Positions 35,921 to 47,844 of a DNA stretch of 64,000 nt are shown here, piece after piece. Both the position numbers and the translations under genes were made by a program. The DNA is taken from assembly GCF_900177545.1 (NCBI RefSeq), contig NZ_FXBQ01000001.1, positions 62,001 to 126,000 of the forward strand, written 5' to 3'. The notes under the pieces were generated by a model that made no database searches, was not told the DNA's origin, and saw nothing but the letters and a program-made list of their open reading frames with translations. Every line of letters starts with the position of its first letter. Position 1 is the stretch's first letter. The DNA is from Maritimibacter sp. HL-12. Lineage in GTDB: Bacteria > Pseudomonadota > Alphaproteobacteria > Rhodobacterales > Rhodobacteraceae.

Positions 35921-36349
35921 GTGTCGATCCACGACTTCATGGCCGCCTACAAGCGGGTCTGGGAGGGCCAGGACAGCGAAGGCTTCGCCGCGCTCTTCGC
36001 GCCTGAAGGGCGCTACCACAACACCCCGTTCCAGGTGCAGGAAGGGCCCGAGGCGCTCGCCACCTACTGGGACCGGATCAAGCTGCAGGACGATATCTCG
36101 CTGCGCTACGAGGTGCTCGCCGAGACCGCCACCGGCGGCGTTGCGCATTGGCACGTCGAATACCAGGTCGCCTCGGAGGACTTGTTCGCGATCTGGGCGA
36201 AGTCCACCGGCACCGCGCTGCCGCCGCGCAACCCGGGCGACCCGCTGCCACGGATGATCCTCGATGGCACGCTCACGGCCAACATCGGCCCCGACGGGCT
36301 GGCGCGCGAGGTGCGGATCTGGTGGCATTCGATGCCGCAAACCGCCTGA
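35921..36349 (+). CDS. NTF2-like (SnoaL-fold) domain protein
   Basis: A 142-residue single-domain protein. The opening DFMAAYKRVWEGQDSEGFAALFAPEGRYHN and later GTLTANIGPDGLAREVRIWWH (visible as two short blocks) are typical of the cone-shaped NTF2-like fold, which is used by ketosteroid-isomerase-like enzymes and small-molecule-binding proteins. No catalytic pair can be assigned. The start is GTG at 35921, only three bases after the dnaB stop codon, so it is likely co-transcribed with dnaB; nothing suggests a replication role. Confidence 0.72.
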   Translation: MSIHDFMAAYKRVWEGQDSEGFAALFAPEGRYHNTPFQVQEGPEALATYWDRIKLQDDISLRYEVLAETATGGVAHWHVEYQVASEDLFAIWAKSTGTALPPRNPGDPLPRMILDGTLTANIGPDGLAREVRIWWHSMPQTA

Positions 36350-36371
36350 GCGCGGCGCGGATCAGGCCCGG

Positions 36372-37115
36372 TCAGCCGAGGATGCGGCCGCGCGCGCGCG
36401 CGACCGCAAGACCGATATAGGCGAGATAGGCGAGATCGAGGATGACCAGCAGCAGCCAGGGCCGGGTGAGTGTCAGCCCGACCACGGCCACGGTGAGGAC
36501 GAAGACGAAAACCACCTGCCCGGGCCGCACCCGCATCGCCTTGGGTGAGATCGTCTTCAGCGTCGACACCATGAGCAGCGCCACCAGGCCGAGCCAGAGC
36601 GCCACGGGGAGCGGCCAGTTGCCAAGCGCGTCGAGCCCGGCAAGCACGAGGAAAACGGGCAGAAGCCCCAGCAGCGCGGCGACGGGCGCAGGCACGCCGG
36701 TGAAGTATCGTTTGTCGGCATCGTCCGCGTCGGCCTGGCCCGATTGCACGTTGAAGCGCGCCAGCCTGAGCGCGCTGGCGGCGGCGAAGAGCAAGGCGAA
36801 AACCCAGCCCAGCCCCGGCAAGGGCGCGAGCAGGAAATGGTAGACGAGCACGGCAGGGGCAACCCCGAACGACACGAAATCGGCAAGCGAATCGAGCTGC
36901 GCGCCGAGTTCTGACGAGGCGCGCAAGCGGCGGGCGAGCACGCCGTCGAGCCCGTCGAAGACCGTCGCCATCAGGATCAGGAACGCCGCCACCGAAAAGC
37001 GTTCGTCGATGGCGAAGCGGATCGAGGTGATCCCGAGGCTCATCCCCGCCAGCGTCACCATGTTGGGGATCAACTGGACGATGGATACCCGGGCGCGTCC
37101 GGCCGGATCGCTCAT
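36372..37115 (-). CDS. pssA: CDP-diacylglycerol--serine O-phosphatidyltransferase
   Basis: A 247-residue membrane enzyme that makes phosphatidylserine. The CDP-alcohol phosphotransferase motif is complete: DGLDGVLARRLRASSELGAQLDSLAD, recognised as DG..AR, then G...D...D (blocks FDGLDGVLAR and LGAQLDSLAD). Six to eight helices are predicted. It follows psd after ten bases on the same strand, so the two steps of phosphatidylethanolamine synthesis are encoded together. Confidence 0.94.
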   Translation of the reverse strand: MSDPAGRARVSIVQLIPNMVTLAGMSLGITSIRFAIDERFSVAAFLILMATVFDGLDGVLARRLRASSELGAQLDSLADFVSFGVAPAVLVYHFLLAPLPGLGWVFALLFAAASALRLARFNVQSGQADADDADKRYFTGVPAPVAALLGLLPVFLVLAGLDALGNWPLPVALWLGLVALLMVSTLKTISPKAMRVRPGQVVFVFVLTVAVVGLTLTRPWLLLVILDLAYLAYIGLAVARARGRILG

Positions 37116-37125
37116 GCCTCTGCCC

Positions 37126-37812
37126 TCACCCCGCGACCGCGCCTGCCACGCCGAGATCGGCGATGACGGTTTCGCCCGCCACCATGGTCTGGCCGATCGC
37201 CACCAGCGGCGTGGCCCCCTCGGGCAGGTAGATGTCGAGCCGGGAGCCGAAGCGGATCAGGCCGAAGCGGTCGCCCGTGGCCATCTCCTCGCCCTCGCCC
37301 ACCCAGCACAGGATGCGCCGCGCCACCAGTCCGGCGATCTGCACCACGCCGTAGCGCCGCCCGTCCGCAAGGTCGATCGCAAGGCCGTTGCGCTCGTTGT
37401 CGGCGGAGGCCTTGTCGAGCGAGGCATTGAGAAACTTGCCGGGGCGATAGGCCACCCGGGTGATCCGCCCCGCCGCCGGCACCCGGTTCACATGGCAGTT
37501 GAACACCGACATGAAGACCGAGATCCGCATCATCTCGCCGTCGCCCAGTCCCAGTTCGGCCGGCGGCACCGCCGGTTCCAGCAACGACACCACCCCGTCG
37601 GCGGGCGACACCATCACGCCGGGCCGGTCGGGGGTGACGCGCTCGGGATCGCGGAAGAAGTAGTAAACCCAGATCGTCAGCCCCAGCCCGATCCAGCCGA
37701 GCGGCGGCCAGACGAGAAACAGGATGACCGCGAGCGCACCTGCAATGGCCACGAAGCGTCGCCCTTCGGGGTGCATCGGCTTGACGAAGGTGGACAGCAT
37801 GGAAACGGACAT
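37126..37812 (-). CDS. psd: Phosphatidylserine decarboxylase proenzyme
   Basis: A 228-residue type II-like decarboxylase that forms phosphatidylethanolamine. The proenzyme cleaves itself between Gly189 and Ser190 (LIRFGSRLD) to give beta and alpha chains and a pyruvoyl group. A hydrophobic N-terminal hairpin (about 22-48) anchors it to the membrane. [13 protein letters not shown] is the other family mark. AGAGG lies seven bases upstream of ATG 37812. First gene of psd-pssA. Confidence 0.95.
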   Translation of the reverse strand: MSVSMLSTFVKPMHPEGRRFVAIAGALAVILFLVWPPLGWIGLGLTIWVYYFFRDPERVTPDRPGVMVSPADGVVSLLEPAVPPAELGLGDGEMMRISVFMSVFNCHVNRVPAAGRITRVAYRPGKFLNASLDKASADNERNGLAIDLADGRRYGVVQIAGLVARRILCWVGEGEEMATGDRFGLIRFGSRLDIYLPEGATPLVAIGQTMVAGETVIADLGVAGAVAG

Positions 37813-37933
37813 GAGAGCGCCTCTGTTGTGGTGCGCCGCTTATAGAACCTCGGGGGGCCCTGTCAAAGGCCGCTGGCCGAACCCCGTAACGTGAGCGCTT
37901 GCCGCCGCCGCTCACCGCGATTAAACTCACGTC

Positions 37934-38506
37934 ATGATTGTGCCAGCCTTGTTCCTGTTCGCCTCACTCGCCGGTCTCCTGGTGGCCTTCCTCCTGCCGG
38001 GCTGGTCCGACCTGATGCTGGTCGCGGCCCCTGCTGCGCTTGCCAGCCTTTACCTGCTCCTGCGCGATTGGCACGGGGCCGACAAGGTGGCTCAGGACTG
38101 GGTGATCCTCGATGGCTCCAACGTGATGCACTGGCGCAATGAAATCCCCGATCTCGATAGCGTCCGCGCGGTGCTCGCCCATGTCTCCGGCCTCGGCATG
38201 ACCCCGGGCGTGGTGTTCGACGCCAACGCCGGCTACCTGCTGTTCGGCCGCCACCACAACGACCGCGCCTTCAGCGAACGCCTTGGCCTGCCGCTCGACC
38301 GGGTAATGGTGGTGCCCAAGGGCACGCCCGCCGACCCCTTCATCCTCACCGCCGCGCGCGATCTCGGCGCGCGGATCGTCACGAATGACCGCTTTCGCGA
38401 TTGGGCGGGTGAGTTTCCCGAGGTGCAAACACCGGGCCACCTGCTGCGCGGCGGTTTCCGCGAGGGGCGGCCTTGGCTCGATCTTGGTCCTGAACAAGCC
38501 CGGTGA
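37934..38506 (+). CDS. Membrane-anchored NYN/Zc3h12a-like ribonuclease domain protein
   Basis: A 190-residue protein. Two N-terminal helices (about 4-22 and 28-44) are followed by a PIN-like NYN domain similar to the Regnase (Zc3h12a) nuclease: VILDGSNVMHW (Asp60, Asn63), FDANAGYLL, KGTPADPFILTAARDLG (Asp134) and RIVTNDRFRDW (Asp152). The spacing of acidic residues fits a metal-dependent RNase. It likely sits in the inner membrane with the nuclease in the cytoplasm and could cleave RNA near the membrane. Monocistronic with a strong downstream hairpin; target unknown. Confidence 0.8.
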   Translation: MIVPALFLFASLAGLLVAFLLPGWSDLMLVAAPAALASLYLLLRDWHGADKVAQDWVILDGSNVMHWRNEIPDLDSVRAVLAHVSGLGMTPGVVFDANAGYLLFGRHHNDRAFSERLGLPLDRVMVVPKGTPADPFILTAARDLGARIVTNDRFRDWAGEFPEVQTPGHLLRGGFREGRPWLDLGPEQAR

Positions 38507-38512
38507 AACGAA

Positions 38513-38537
38513 AAACGCCGCCCCGGGGGCGGCGTTT
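38513..38537. terminator. Strong hairpin between convergent NYN and bioY genes
   Basis: Bases 38513-38524 (AAACGCCGCCCC) are complementary to 38526-38537 (GGGGCGGCGTTT), giving a GC-rich stem with A and T flanks on the two sides, which can serve transcription in both directions. It follows the plus-strand NYN gene by six bases and the minus-strand bioY stop by 23 bases. Confidence 0.8.
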
Positions 38538-38560
38538 GTCGGTTCGCGCAGGCGCATCCT

Positions 38561-39145
38561 TCAGCGTGCGAGCTTCCACAGCCCCGGCACCACGAGGGCG
38601 GCCAGAACCAGCTTGAGCGCATCGCCGGGCAGGAACGGCAGCATCCCCTTCTCGAAGACCCACGCCAGCCCGTGTTCGGCGGCAAAGAGATGCGCCATCC
38701 AGCCAAGCCCCACGGTGTAGATGATCGCGGTGCCAATGAGCATCGCGCCCGCCATGCCGAGCACCGTTTTGTCCCAGCCGCGCCGGGCGAGCAGGCCCAT
38801 GGCCGCGGCGGCAAGCGCGAAACCGGCAAGGAAGCCACCCGTGGGCCCGGCGATATAGGCCAGCCCTGCACCCTCGCCGGTGAAGACGGCGAACCCGGCG
38901 GCGCCAAGGGCGAGGTAGCCCAGAACGCTCACCAGCCCGAGACGCAGGCCCAGCCCGGCACCGAGGGCAAGCACCGCGAAGGTCTGCATCGTGATCGGCA
39001 CCGGCCACATCGGCACCCGGATCTTGGCGGCGAGCGTCAGCAGCGCGATGCCGCCAAGCACCAGCGCCACGTCCTTTGCGGCGCGCGCGGCCCCGGTCTG
39101 CGGGCCGAAAGCCTCGCCCAGAACCTTGTTCATCGTAACGGCCAT
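38561..39145 (-). CDS. bioY: Biotin transporter BioY
   Basis: A 194-residue S component of the biotin ECF transporter, six helices in the inner membrane. Recognisable segments are IRVPMWPVPITMQTF near residue 43 and GPTGGFLAGFALAA, the biotin-binding core of the family. No bioM or bioN gene is adjacent, so it either shares an ECF module encoded elsewhere or works alone, as reported for some BioY proteins. AGGGGAG precedes ATG 39145. A biotin ligase gene is also in this window. Confidence 0.92.
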   Translation of the reverse strand: MAVTMNKVLGEAFGPQTGAARAAKDVALVLGGIALLTLAAKIRVPMWPVPITMQTFAVLALGAGLGLRLGLVSVLGYLALGAAGFAVFTGEGAGLAYIAGPTGGFLAGFALAAAAMGLLARRGWDKTVLGMAGAMLIGTAIIYTVGLGWMAHLFAAEHGLAWVFEKGMLPFLPGDALKLVLAALVVPGLWKLAR

Positions 39146-39319
39146 GGGTGTCTCCCCTGTTGAAGTCGTCCCGGGAGTTTTGCCGCAGCGCGGCCCCTTG
39201 CGCAAGCCCGTTGGCGGCCAAAGCCCGCCATGCGACCAGAAAATTTGCAAAGCTGCGAAGCGGGATATGCAAATATTCCGGGGCGTCGCCGCCCTTCGTC
39301 CGGTGCGAACCGCCCTCGC

Positions 39320-39733
39320 TCACGCCGGCCGGAAATCCGAGATCGAGACGTAATCCTTGCGCGGCCCGCAGACCTTCCAGATCATCCGCCACTCCGGCCA
39401 GCGGGTGAAATTGTAGGTCACATCGTAGGCGTCGGGGTCGCACTCGTGCCAGTCCTGCACCACCCGCGCGCTGGGGTCGATGCGGTGAAACGGACGTCCA
39501 TCCTCGTAGAGCACGGCGATGGTCGCGCCATCCTGTCGCCACAACAGCTTGCGCCGCGCCGCCATCGGAGCCTCCTTCGGAATCCGCAACTCACCGACTT
39601 CCGAATAGACCAGCCCCTCGGCATCGGGCACGAAGCGCGCGATACCCTCGAACAGCGCGGTATGGCCCATCCAGCCATCCTCGATCCGGCGCGCGATGCG
39701 CCATTGCCCCGCGAAGTCGTTCAGTTGCGGCAT
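39320..39733 (-). CDS. DUF6314-like protein
   Basis: A 137-residue soluble protein with W-rich motifs: FAGQWRIARRIEDG near the start, FEGIARFVP, LVYSEVGELRIP, and near the end YDVTYNFTRWPEW and VCGPRKDY. This beta-barrel-like pattern matches what I recall of DUF6314, a family seen in Rhodobacterales; its function is unknown. ATG 39733 is chosen because it starts the conserved core; the open frame continues 18 codons upstream into the purB leader. It is divergent from purB with 76 bases between starts. Confidence 0.7.
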   Translation of the reverse strand: MPQLNDFAGQWRIARRIEDGWMGHTALFEGIARFVPDAEGLVYSEVGELRIPKEAPMAARRKLLWRQDGATIAVLYEDGRPFHRIDPSARVVQDWHECDPDAYDVTYNFTRWPEWRMIWKVCGPRKDYVSISDFRPA

Positions 39734-39809
39734 GGTGCCCGCCTTGTTCAAATCTCGCCGCCAGTCTATGACGCCGACGACGCCCAAACAAACCGAAAGG
39801 CTGCCGCCG

Positions 39810-41117
<1,308 letters not shown>

Positions 41118-41186
41118 TCGCGCGCGCGTGATCGGCGGCGGCGGGGAATCGTGGTATTCTGGTGGTCCATAACAGGGAGTTCCGGA

Positions 41187-41345
41187 ATGAAAGCGACCAA
41201 GTTTCTCACCGCCGCCTTCTTCGCGCTGATGCCCGCCGCGGGCTTCGCGATGTGCTCGGATCACAAGGAATCCGCCAATGTCTGCGCCACCGGCCTGAGC
41301 TGGGACGAAGAGAAGCAGGCTTGCGTGGAAATCGTCTCAAGCTGA
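41187..41345 (+). CDS. Small secreted cysteine-containing protein
   Basis: A 52-residue protein with a signal peptide (MKATKFLTAAFFALMPAAGFA), leaving a mature peptide of about 30 residues with three cysteines: MCSDHKES, VCATGLSWD and ACVEIVSS. The C..C.....W....C spacing recalls half of a peritrophin-like (chitin-binding type 2) module. AGGGAG precedes ATG 41187. It lies 69 bases after purB; I recall similar small genes beside purB in related genomes being misnamed adenylosuccinate lyase. Function unknown; it should be periplasmic or extracellular. Confidence 0.65.
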   Translation: MKATKFLTAAFFALMPAAGFAMCSDHKESANVCATGLSWDEEKQACVEIVSS

Positions 41346-41385
41346 TCGGAGCAGCCCCGATCGCACCAAATTGATCGGATTTTTT
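41344..41385 (+). terminator. Terminator with a competing upstream arm (attenuator-like)
   Basis: CCGATC (41357-41362) pairs with GATCGG (41373-41378), which is followed by A and six T: an intrinsic terminator with a short 6-bp stem. The same CCGATC can instead pair with an earlier GATCGG at 41344-41349, which overlaps the stop codon of the small secreted protein. The two stems exclude each other, the arrangement of an attenuator. fliG starts 83 bases further on. Confidence 0.55.
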
Positions 41386-41467
41386 CCGTTCGGTTTCAGG
41401 TGCGTAAGTGTGTTGTTAACCCGCGCCTGCCAGTCTCGCCCCACGGCGAATGGCCAGGAGGAACGAG

Positions 41468-42559
41468 GTGACAACGGCGCTGCCCGCCATCGGGAATGGC
41501 CCGCATTTTCCCGAGGTGCTTGATGCGCCCGGCTCGGCGCTTGGCGGTGCCACGGTGCCGCGGCGGCTTTCGCGCAAGCAGAAGGCCGCAATCATCGTGC
41601 GCCTGCTGCTCGCCGAAGGGGTGAAGCTGTCGCTTGCCGATCTGCCCGAGCCGCTGCAGGCGGAACTCGCGCAGCAGATGGCAACGATGCGCTTTGTCGA
41701 CCGGATCACGCTCAAATCCGTCATCGACGAATTCGTGGCCGAGATCGAGGATGTCGGCCTGTCCTTTCCCGGCGGGCTGGAAGGGGCGCTCACGGTGCTC
41801 GACGGCACGATCAGCCCCACCACCGCCACCAGCATCCGCAAGGCGCAGGGGATCACCTTTCGCGGCGACCCCTGGAGCACCATCGCCGGGCTCGATCCCG
41901 CGCGCCTGCTTGCGGTGCTCGAGGAGGAAAGCGTCGAGATCGCCGCGGTCCTGCTCTCCAAGCTCAAGGTCTCCGTCGCCGCCGACCTGATCTCGCGCCT
42001 GCCCGGGCCGCGCGCGCGCCGGGTGGCCTATGCCGTTTCGCTCACCGGGTCGATCGCACCCGAAGTGGTTGACCGGATCGGGCGATCGCTCGCCGAACAG
42101 CTTGATGCGCAGCCCGCCAGGGCCTTCGTCGAGGGACCGGTGGAGCGGGTCGGCGCGATCCTCAACTTCGCCCCCGGCGCCACCCGCGACGAGGTTCTTC
42201 AGGGGCTCGACGAGGAAGATGCCGCCTTCGCCGAAGAGGTGCGCAAGGCGATCTTCACCTTCGCCAACATCCCCGAGCGGATCGATCCGCGCGACGTGCC
42301 CAAGATCACCCGCGAGGTCGACCAGGCGGTGCTCATCACCGCGCTCGCAGGGGCAACCGGCACGGTGGATGCAACCATCGAGTTCATCCTCGGGGCGATG
42401 TCGAAACGGATGGCCGACCAGTTGCGCGAGGAGATGGAAAACCTCGGCAAGGTCAAGCCCAGGGAAGCGGAGGAGGCGATGAACGCCGTGGTCAACGCGA
42501 TCCGCGAACTGGAGGCGGCGGGCGAGATCCTGCTGCTTGCCGGCGAGGATGACGGCTAG
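41468..42559 (+). CDS. fliG: Flagellar motor switch FliG-like protein
   Basis: A 363-residue protein with FliG organisation. The C-terminal domain is clear: IPERIDPRDVPKITREVD, ALAGATGTVD, MSKRMADQLREEMENLG and EAEEAMNAVVNAIREL match the FliGC torque-ring region, and the middle domain (LDPARLLAVLEEESVEIAAVLLSKL, SRLPGPRARRVA) matches the FliGM core. The start is GTG 41468 with AGGAGG six bases upstream; the ATG at 41450 lies before that ribosome site. It would sit in the C-ring of the flagellar rotor and bind the stator. No other flagellar gene is nearby. Confidence 0.85.
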   Translation: MTTALPAIGNGPHFPEVLDAPGSALGGATVPRRLSRKQKAAIIVRLLLAEGVKLSLADLPEPLQAELAQQMATMRFVDRITLKSVIDEFVAEIEDVGLSFPGGLEGALTVLDGTISPTTATSIRKAQGITFRGDPWSTIAGLDPARLLAVLEEESVEIAAVLLSKLKVSVAADLISRLPGPRARRVAYAVSLTGSIAPEVVDRIGRSLAEQLDAQPARAFVEGPVERVGAILNFAPGATRDEVLQGLDEEDAAFAEEVRKAIFTFANIPERIDPRDVPKITREVDQAVLITALAGATGTVDATIEFILGAMSKRMADQLREEMENLGKVKPREAEEAMNAVVNAIRELEAAGEILLLAGEDDG

Positions 42560-42710
42560 GGCAATGCCCGCGCCGCGCCCGAGCCCCGGCCTGGCCTTGC
42601 CGCCACCTCCCTTCGATACCTTGCCCGCCCCGCGGCTCAGACTTGCGGGAAAGTGTCATCGCATCTAGGCTTCTCAACCAGTGGTCAAGATTGCTCGGGG
42701 TTGTTTCATC

Positions 42711-43079
42711 ATGCGTCTCGCCAAAGCGATGTCCCTCGCCTGCGCCCTGCTCACCCCGCAGGCGATCCATGCCGATACCTGCCAGATCCTCCGCTTCGGG
42801 GCCGGGTTCACCACGGGCGATCTGAACGGATCCGCGCCGCAGGAGGGCGAAATCTGCTACGACCTGCGATTCCCGACCGGACAGAATCTCAGTATCGAAC
42901 TGGTTGGGGGGCAGAACGTTTCGGTTTCCGCACCGGGGTATTTCGATGCCCGCTCCGACCGGATCTTCCTCGGCGATCTGCCCGGGCAGATCGAGCTGCG
43001 GGTTTTCCAGTTGATGCGCGCGCCGTCTCCGCAGCCTTTCGCCTTGCGCATCCGGTTCGAACCGCCCGGCAACGGCTGA
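42711..43079 (+). CDS. Hypothetical exported protein
   Basis: A 122-residue protein with a signal peptide ending near QAIHADTC and a mature part with two cysteines (DTCQIL and GEICYDL) that could form a disulfide, followed by beta-strand-rich sequence (NLSIELVGGQNVSVSAPG). It should be periplasmic. I do not recognise the family. ATG 42711 is chosen as it begins the signal peptide; a GTG 30 bases earlier also opens the frame. No operon partner is evident. Confidence 0.55.
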   Translation: MRLAKAMSLACALLTPQAIHADTCQILRFGAGFTTGDLNGSAPQEGEICYDLRFPTGQNLSIELVGGQNVSVSAPGYFDARSDRIFLGDLPGQIELRVFQLMRAPSPQPFALRIRFEPPGNG

Positions 43080-43176
43080 CGCCGCCCGCGCCTTGCGCAT
43101 CCCGCCGGCGGCCTGCATAAACTCGTTTCATGTGCAAGCATCCCACCTCCCCCCGGCAACCGGCGTCAGGCGCACG

Positions 43177-44070
43177 ATGAGGGCCTTCACGCCCGTGGGC
43201 GCAGGCATCGGGCTTTACCTTCTCGCGGTTCTGAACATGACGGTGATGGACACCATCGCCAAATCCCTCACCCAGGAACTGCCCGTGGTGCAGGTGGTCT
43301 GGGCGCGCTACGCGGGCCAGACCCTGCTGGTGACGCTGCTCCTGCTGCCCCGGATCACCAGGATTGTGCGCACCCACCATCCGTGGCTGCAATTCCTCCG
43401 TTCCCTGTTCCTGCTGCTCGCCACCACGCTGTTCTTTTTCGCGATCAGCCGGATGGAACTGGCGGAAGCCACCGCGCTGATCAACGTCAACCCGGTGCTG
43501 ATCACGCTGGGGGCGGCGCTGTTTCTGGGCGAACGCATCGGGATGCGGCGGCTGTTCGGCATTCTCGCCGCACTTGCCGGCGCGCTGATCATCATCCGGC
43601 CCGGCACCGAGGTGTTTTCGCCCAGCGCCTTCCTGGCGCTGGCAGGCGCGGTGTTCTACGCCGGCTTCGCCCTCGTCACCCGCTTTGTCGGCAGGGGCGA
43701 GTCGGTCTGGACCTCGCTGTTCTACACGGCACTGCTTGGCGCGCTGGTGCTCTCGATCGCGGTCGTCCCGGTCTGGCAGGCCCCGAGCGGGCGCGCCCTC
43801 GTGCTGATGATCGCCATCGGCGGGGTCGCGGCGCTCGGACAGTTCCTGCTGATCCGCGCCTTCATGCTGGCCGAAGCCTCGGTCGTGGCGCCGTTCTCCT
43901 ATGCCGGGCTGCTGTTCGCCACGCTCTGGGGGATCCTGTTCTTCGACGAATGGCCCGATGCGGCCACGATCGTCGGCGCGGCGATCATCGCGGCGGCGGG
44001 GGTGTATGTCTGGCACCGGGAAACCCGCGACGCGCGGGCGCGCCGCGAGGCCGATATCAGCGCAACCTGA
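43177..44070 (+). CDS. DMT-superfamily (EamA) transporter
   Basis: A 297-residue membrane protein with ten predicted helices in two EamA repeats (first about 10-145, second about 155-290). Typical segments are VVWARYAGQTLLV, AEATALINVNPVLITLGAALFLGER at the end of repeat one, and LLFATLWGILFFDEWPDA at the end of repeat two. Such carriers export small metabolites or amino acids; the substrate cannot be read from sequence. Its 3' end overlaps the convergent DUF1223 gene by 14 bases. Confidence 0.88.
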   Translation: MRAFTPVGAGIGLYLLAVLNMTVMDTIAKSLTQELPVVQVVWARYAGQTLLVTLLLLPRITRIVRTHHPWLQFLRSLFLLLATTLFFFAISRMELAEATALINVNPVLITLGAALFLGERIGMRRLFGILAALAGALIIIRPGTEVFSPSAFLALAGAVFYAGFALVTRFVGRGESVWTSLFYTALLGALVLSIAVVPVWQAPSGRALVLMIAIGGVAALGQFLLIRAFMLAEASVVAPFSYAGLLFATLWGILFFDEWPDAATIVGAAIIAAAGVYVWHRETRDARARREADISAT

Positions 44071-44767
44071 ACGCGGCAAGAACCGGGCCCGGCCCTTCCT
44101 CCTGCACGATCACGGCATGGCGCGCGCCGGTGCTGGTCGGGGCCATCACCGCGAAGGCCTCCTCGCCGGACCAGACCCCGAGCCGCTCCCAGCCGGTGAC
44201 GATATTGGCATAGGTGATGGTTTCACCCGCGTTCTCGCCGGTGCGGATCTTGACGGTGGCTTGCGGAATATAGGTCACGAGATCGACGTTCATCCGACCG
44301 ATCTGCGCGCCTGTCTCAACCATCTTGCAGATGATTCGAAACTGGCCATCGACGATCTCGGCCTCGATCTCGACGTCTGCAGGCTTCTCGCCGTGGGCCT
44401 GCAACAGCCCCGCCACCTTCATCGGTTTGAACCCGACCACGTGATCGACGCCGCCGATCACCATCTGCGGCGTGTAGATCGAGCCATGCCCGGCGGCGCG
44501 GGCGTAGCCCTTCTGGCGCGCGGTGTATTCCGGCTGCGCAAAACTGTCGGCCCAGCCGATGTAATCCCAGTAATCGACATGCAGCGCCAACGGCAGCACG
44601 TCGTCGCGCGCCGAAAGTTCGGCGACGAGGGCATCTGCCGGGGGGCAGTTCGAGCAGCCTTGCGAGGTGAACAACTCGAGCACCACGAGCGGTTTTTCGT
44701 CGGCCAGCGCTGGGGATGAAACAAATCCCGCAAGAGCGGTCGTGGCGGCTAGGAGAAAGGATCGCAT
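44057..44767 (-). CDS. DUF1223 thioredoxin-like exported protein
   Basis: A 236-residue protein with a signal peptide (MRSFLLAATTALAGF to about ALA-DE) and the hallmark LELFTSQGCSNCPPAD, a CxxC pair within a thioredoxin-like fold. DUF1223 proteins are widespread in alphaproteobacteria and uncharacterised; a periplasmic redox role is plausible from the CxxC. The start may be the ATG at 44782, but 44767 begins the signal peptide directly. Convergent with the DMT transporter. Confidence 0.85.
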   Translation of the reverse strand: MRSFLLAATTALAGFVSSPALADEKPLVVLELFTSQGCSNCPPADALVAELSARDDVLPLALHVDYWDYIGWADSFAQPEYTARQKGYARAAGHGSIYTPQMVIGGVDHVVGFKPMKVAGLLQAHGEKPADVEIEAEIVDGQFRIICKMVETGAQIGRMNVDLVTYIPQATVKIRTGENAGETITYANIVTGWERLGVWSGEEAFAVMAPTSTGARHAVIVQEEGPGPVLAAFRLR

Positions 44768-44870
44768 CTGGCTCGTTTCCATGTGAACGATCTCTACCTA
44801 GACCAGCCCCCCCTCACCTGCCAATCAAGGTTTTGCGATAGGATGAAACGCCTCGATGACACGGGGGCGA

Positions 44871-44899
44871 TTGCATTACGGTGTGCAACGGTATACAAT
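44871..44899 (+). promoter_or_regulatory. Candidate promoter of acnA
   Basis: TTGCAT (44871-44876) and TACAAT (44894-44899) are spaced by 17 bases, within an AT-richer patch 81 bases upstream of the acnA start. The TATACAAT string covers the -10. A similar GTATACAA string occurs upstream of nuoA in the matching orientation. Confidence 0.55.
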
Positions 44900-44979
44900 T
44901 GGCGCAACCGCCTCTTGCGCCGCAGCGGCAAAGGGGGCACATCAGCGCCCAAACTTTCGTAACGTCAAGGGAGACCCAG

Positions 44980-47730
<2,751 letters not shown>

Positions 47731-47754
47731 CGCCGGCGCTCACCAGAAGACCAC

Positions 47755-47785
47755 GCCCCGGCCGTGCCCACGGCCGGGGCTTTTT
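47755..47785 (+). terminator. Intrinsic terminator of acnA
   Basis: GCCCCGGCCG (47755-47764) pairs with CGGCCGGGGC (47771-47780) around TGCCCA, followed directly by five T. It starts 24 bases after the acnA stop codon. Confidence 0.92.
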
Positions 47786-47844
47786 CGTGGCCCCGCCTGT
47801 GTTAGGCTTGTCCGCACATGGCAATCGACCGCAGGGCCGTGAGA

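Noticed and set aside
34256-36340. A 694-codon minus-strand frame opposite dnaB
   Set aside because: dnaB is complete on the plus strand with Walker motifs; the antisense frame reflects codon bias only.
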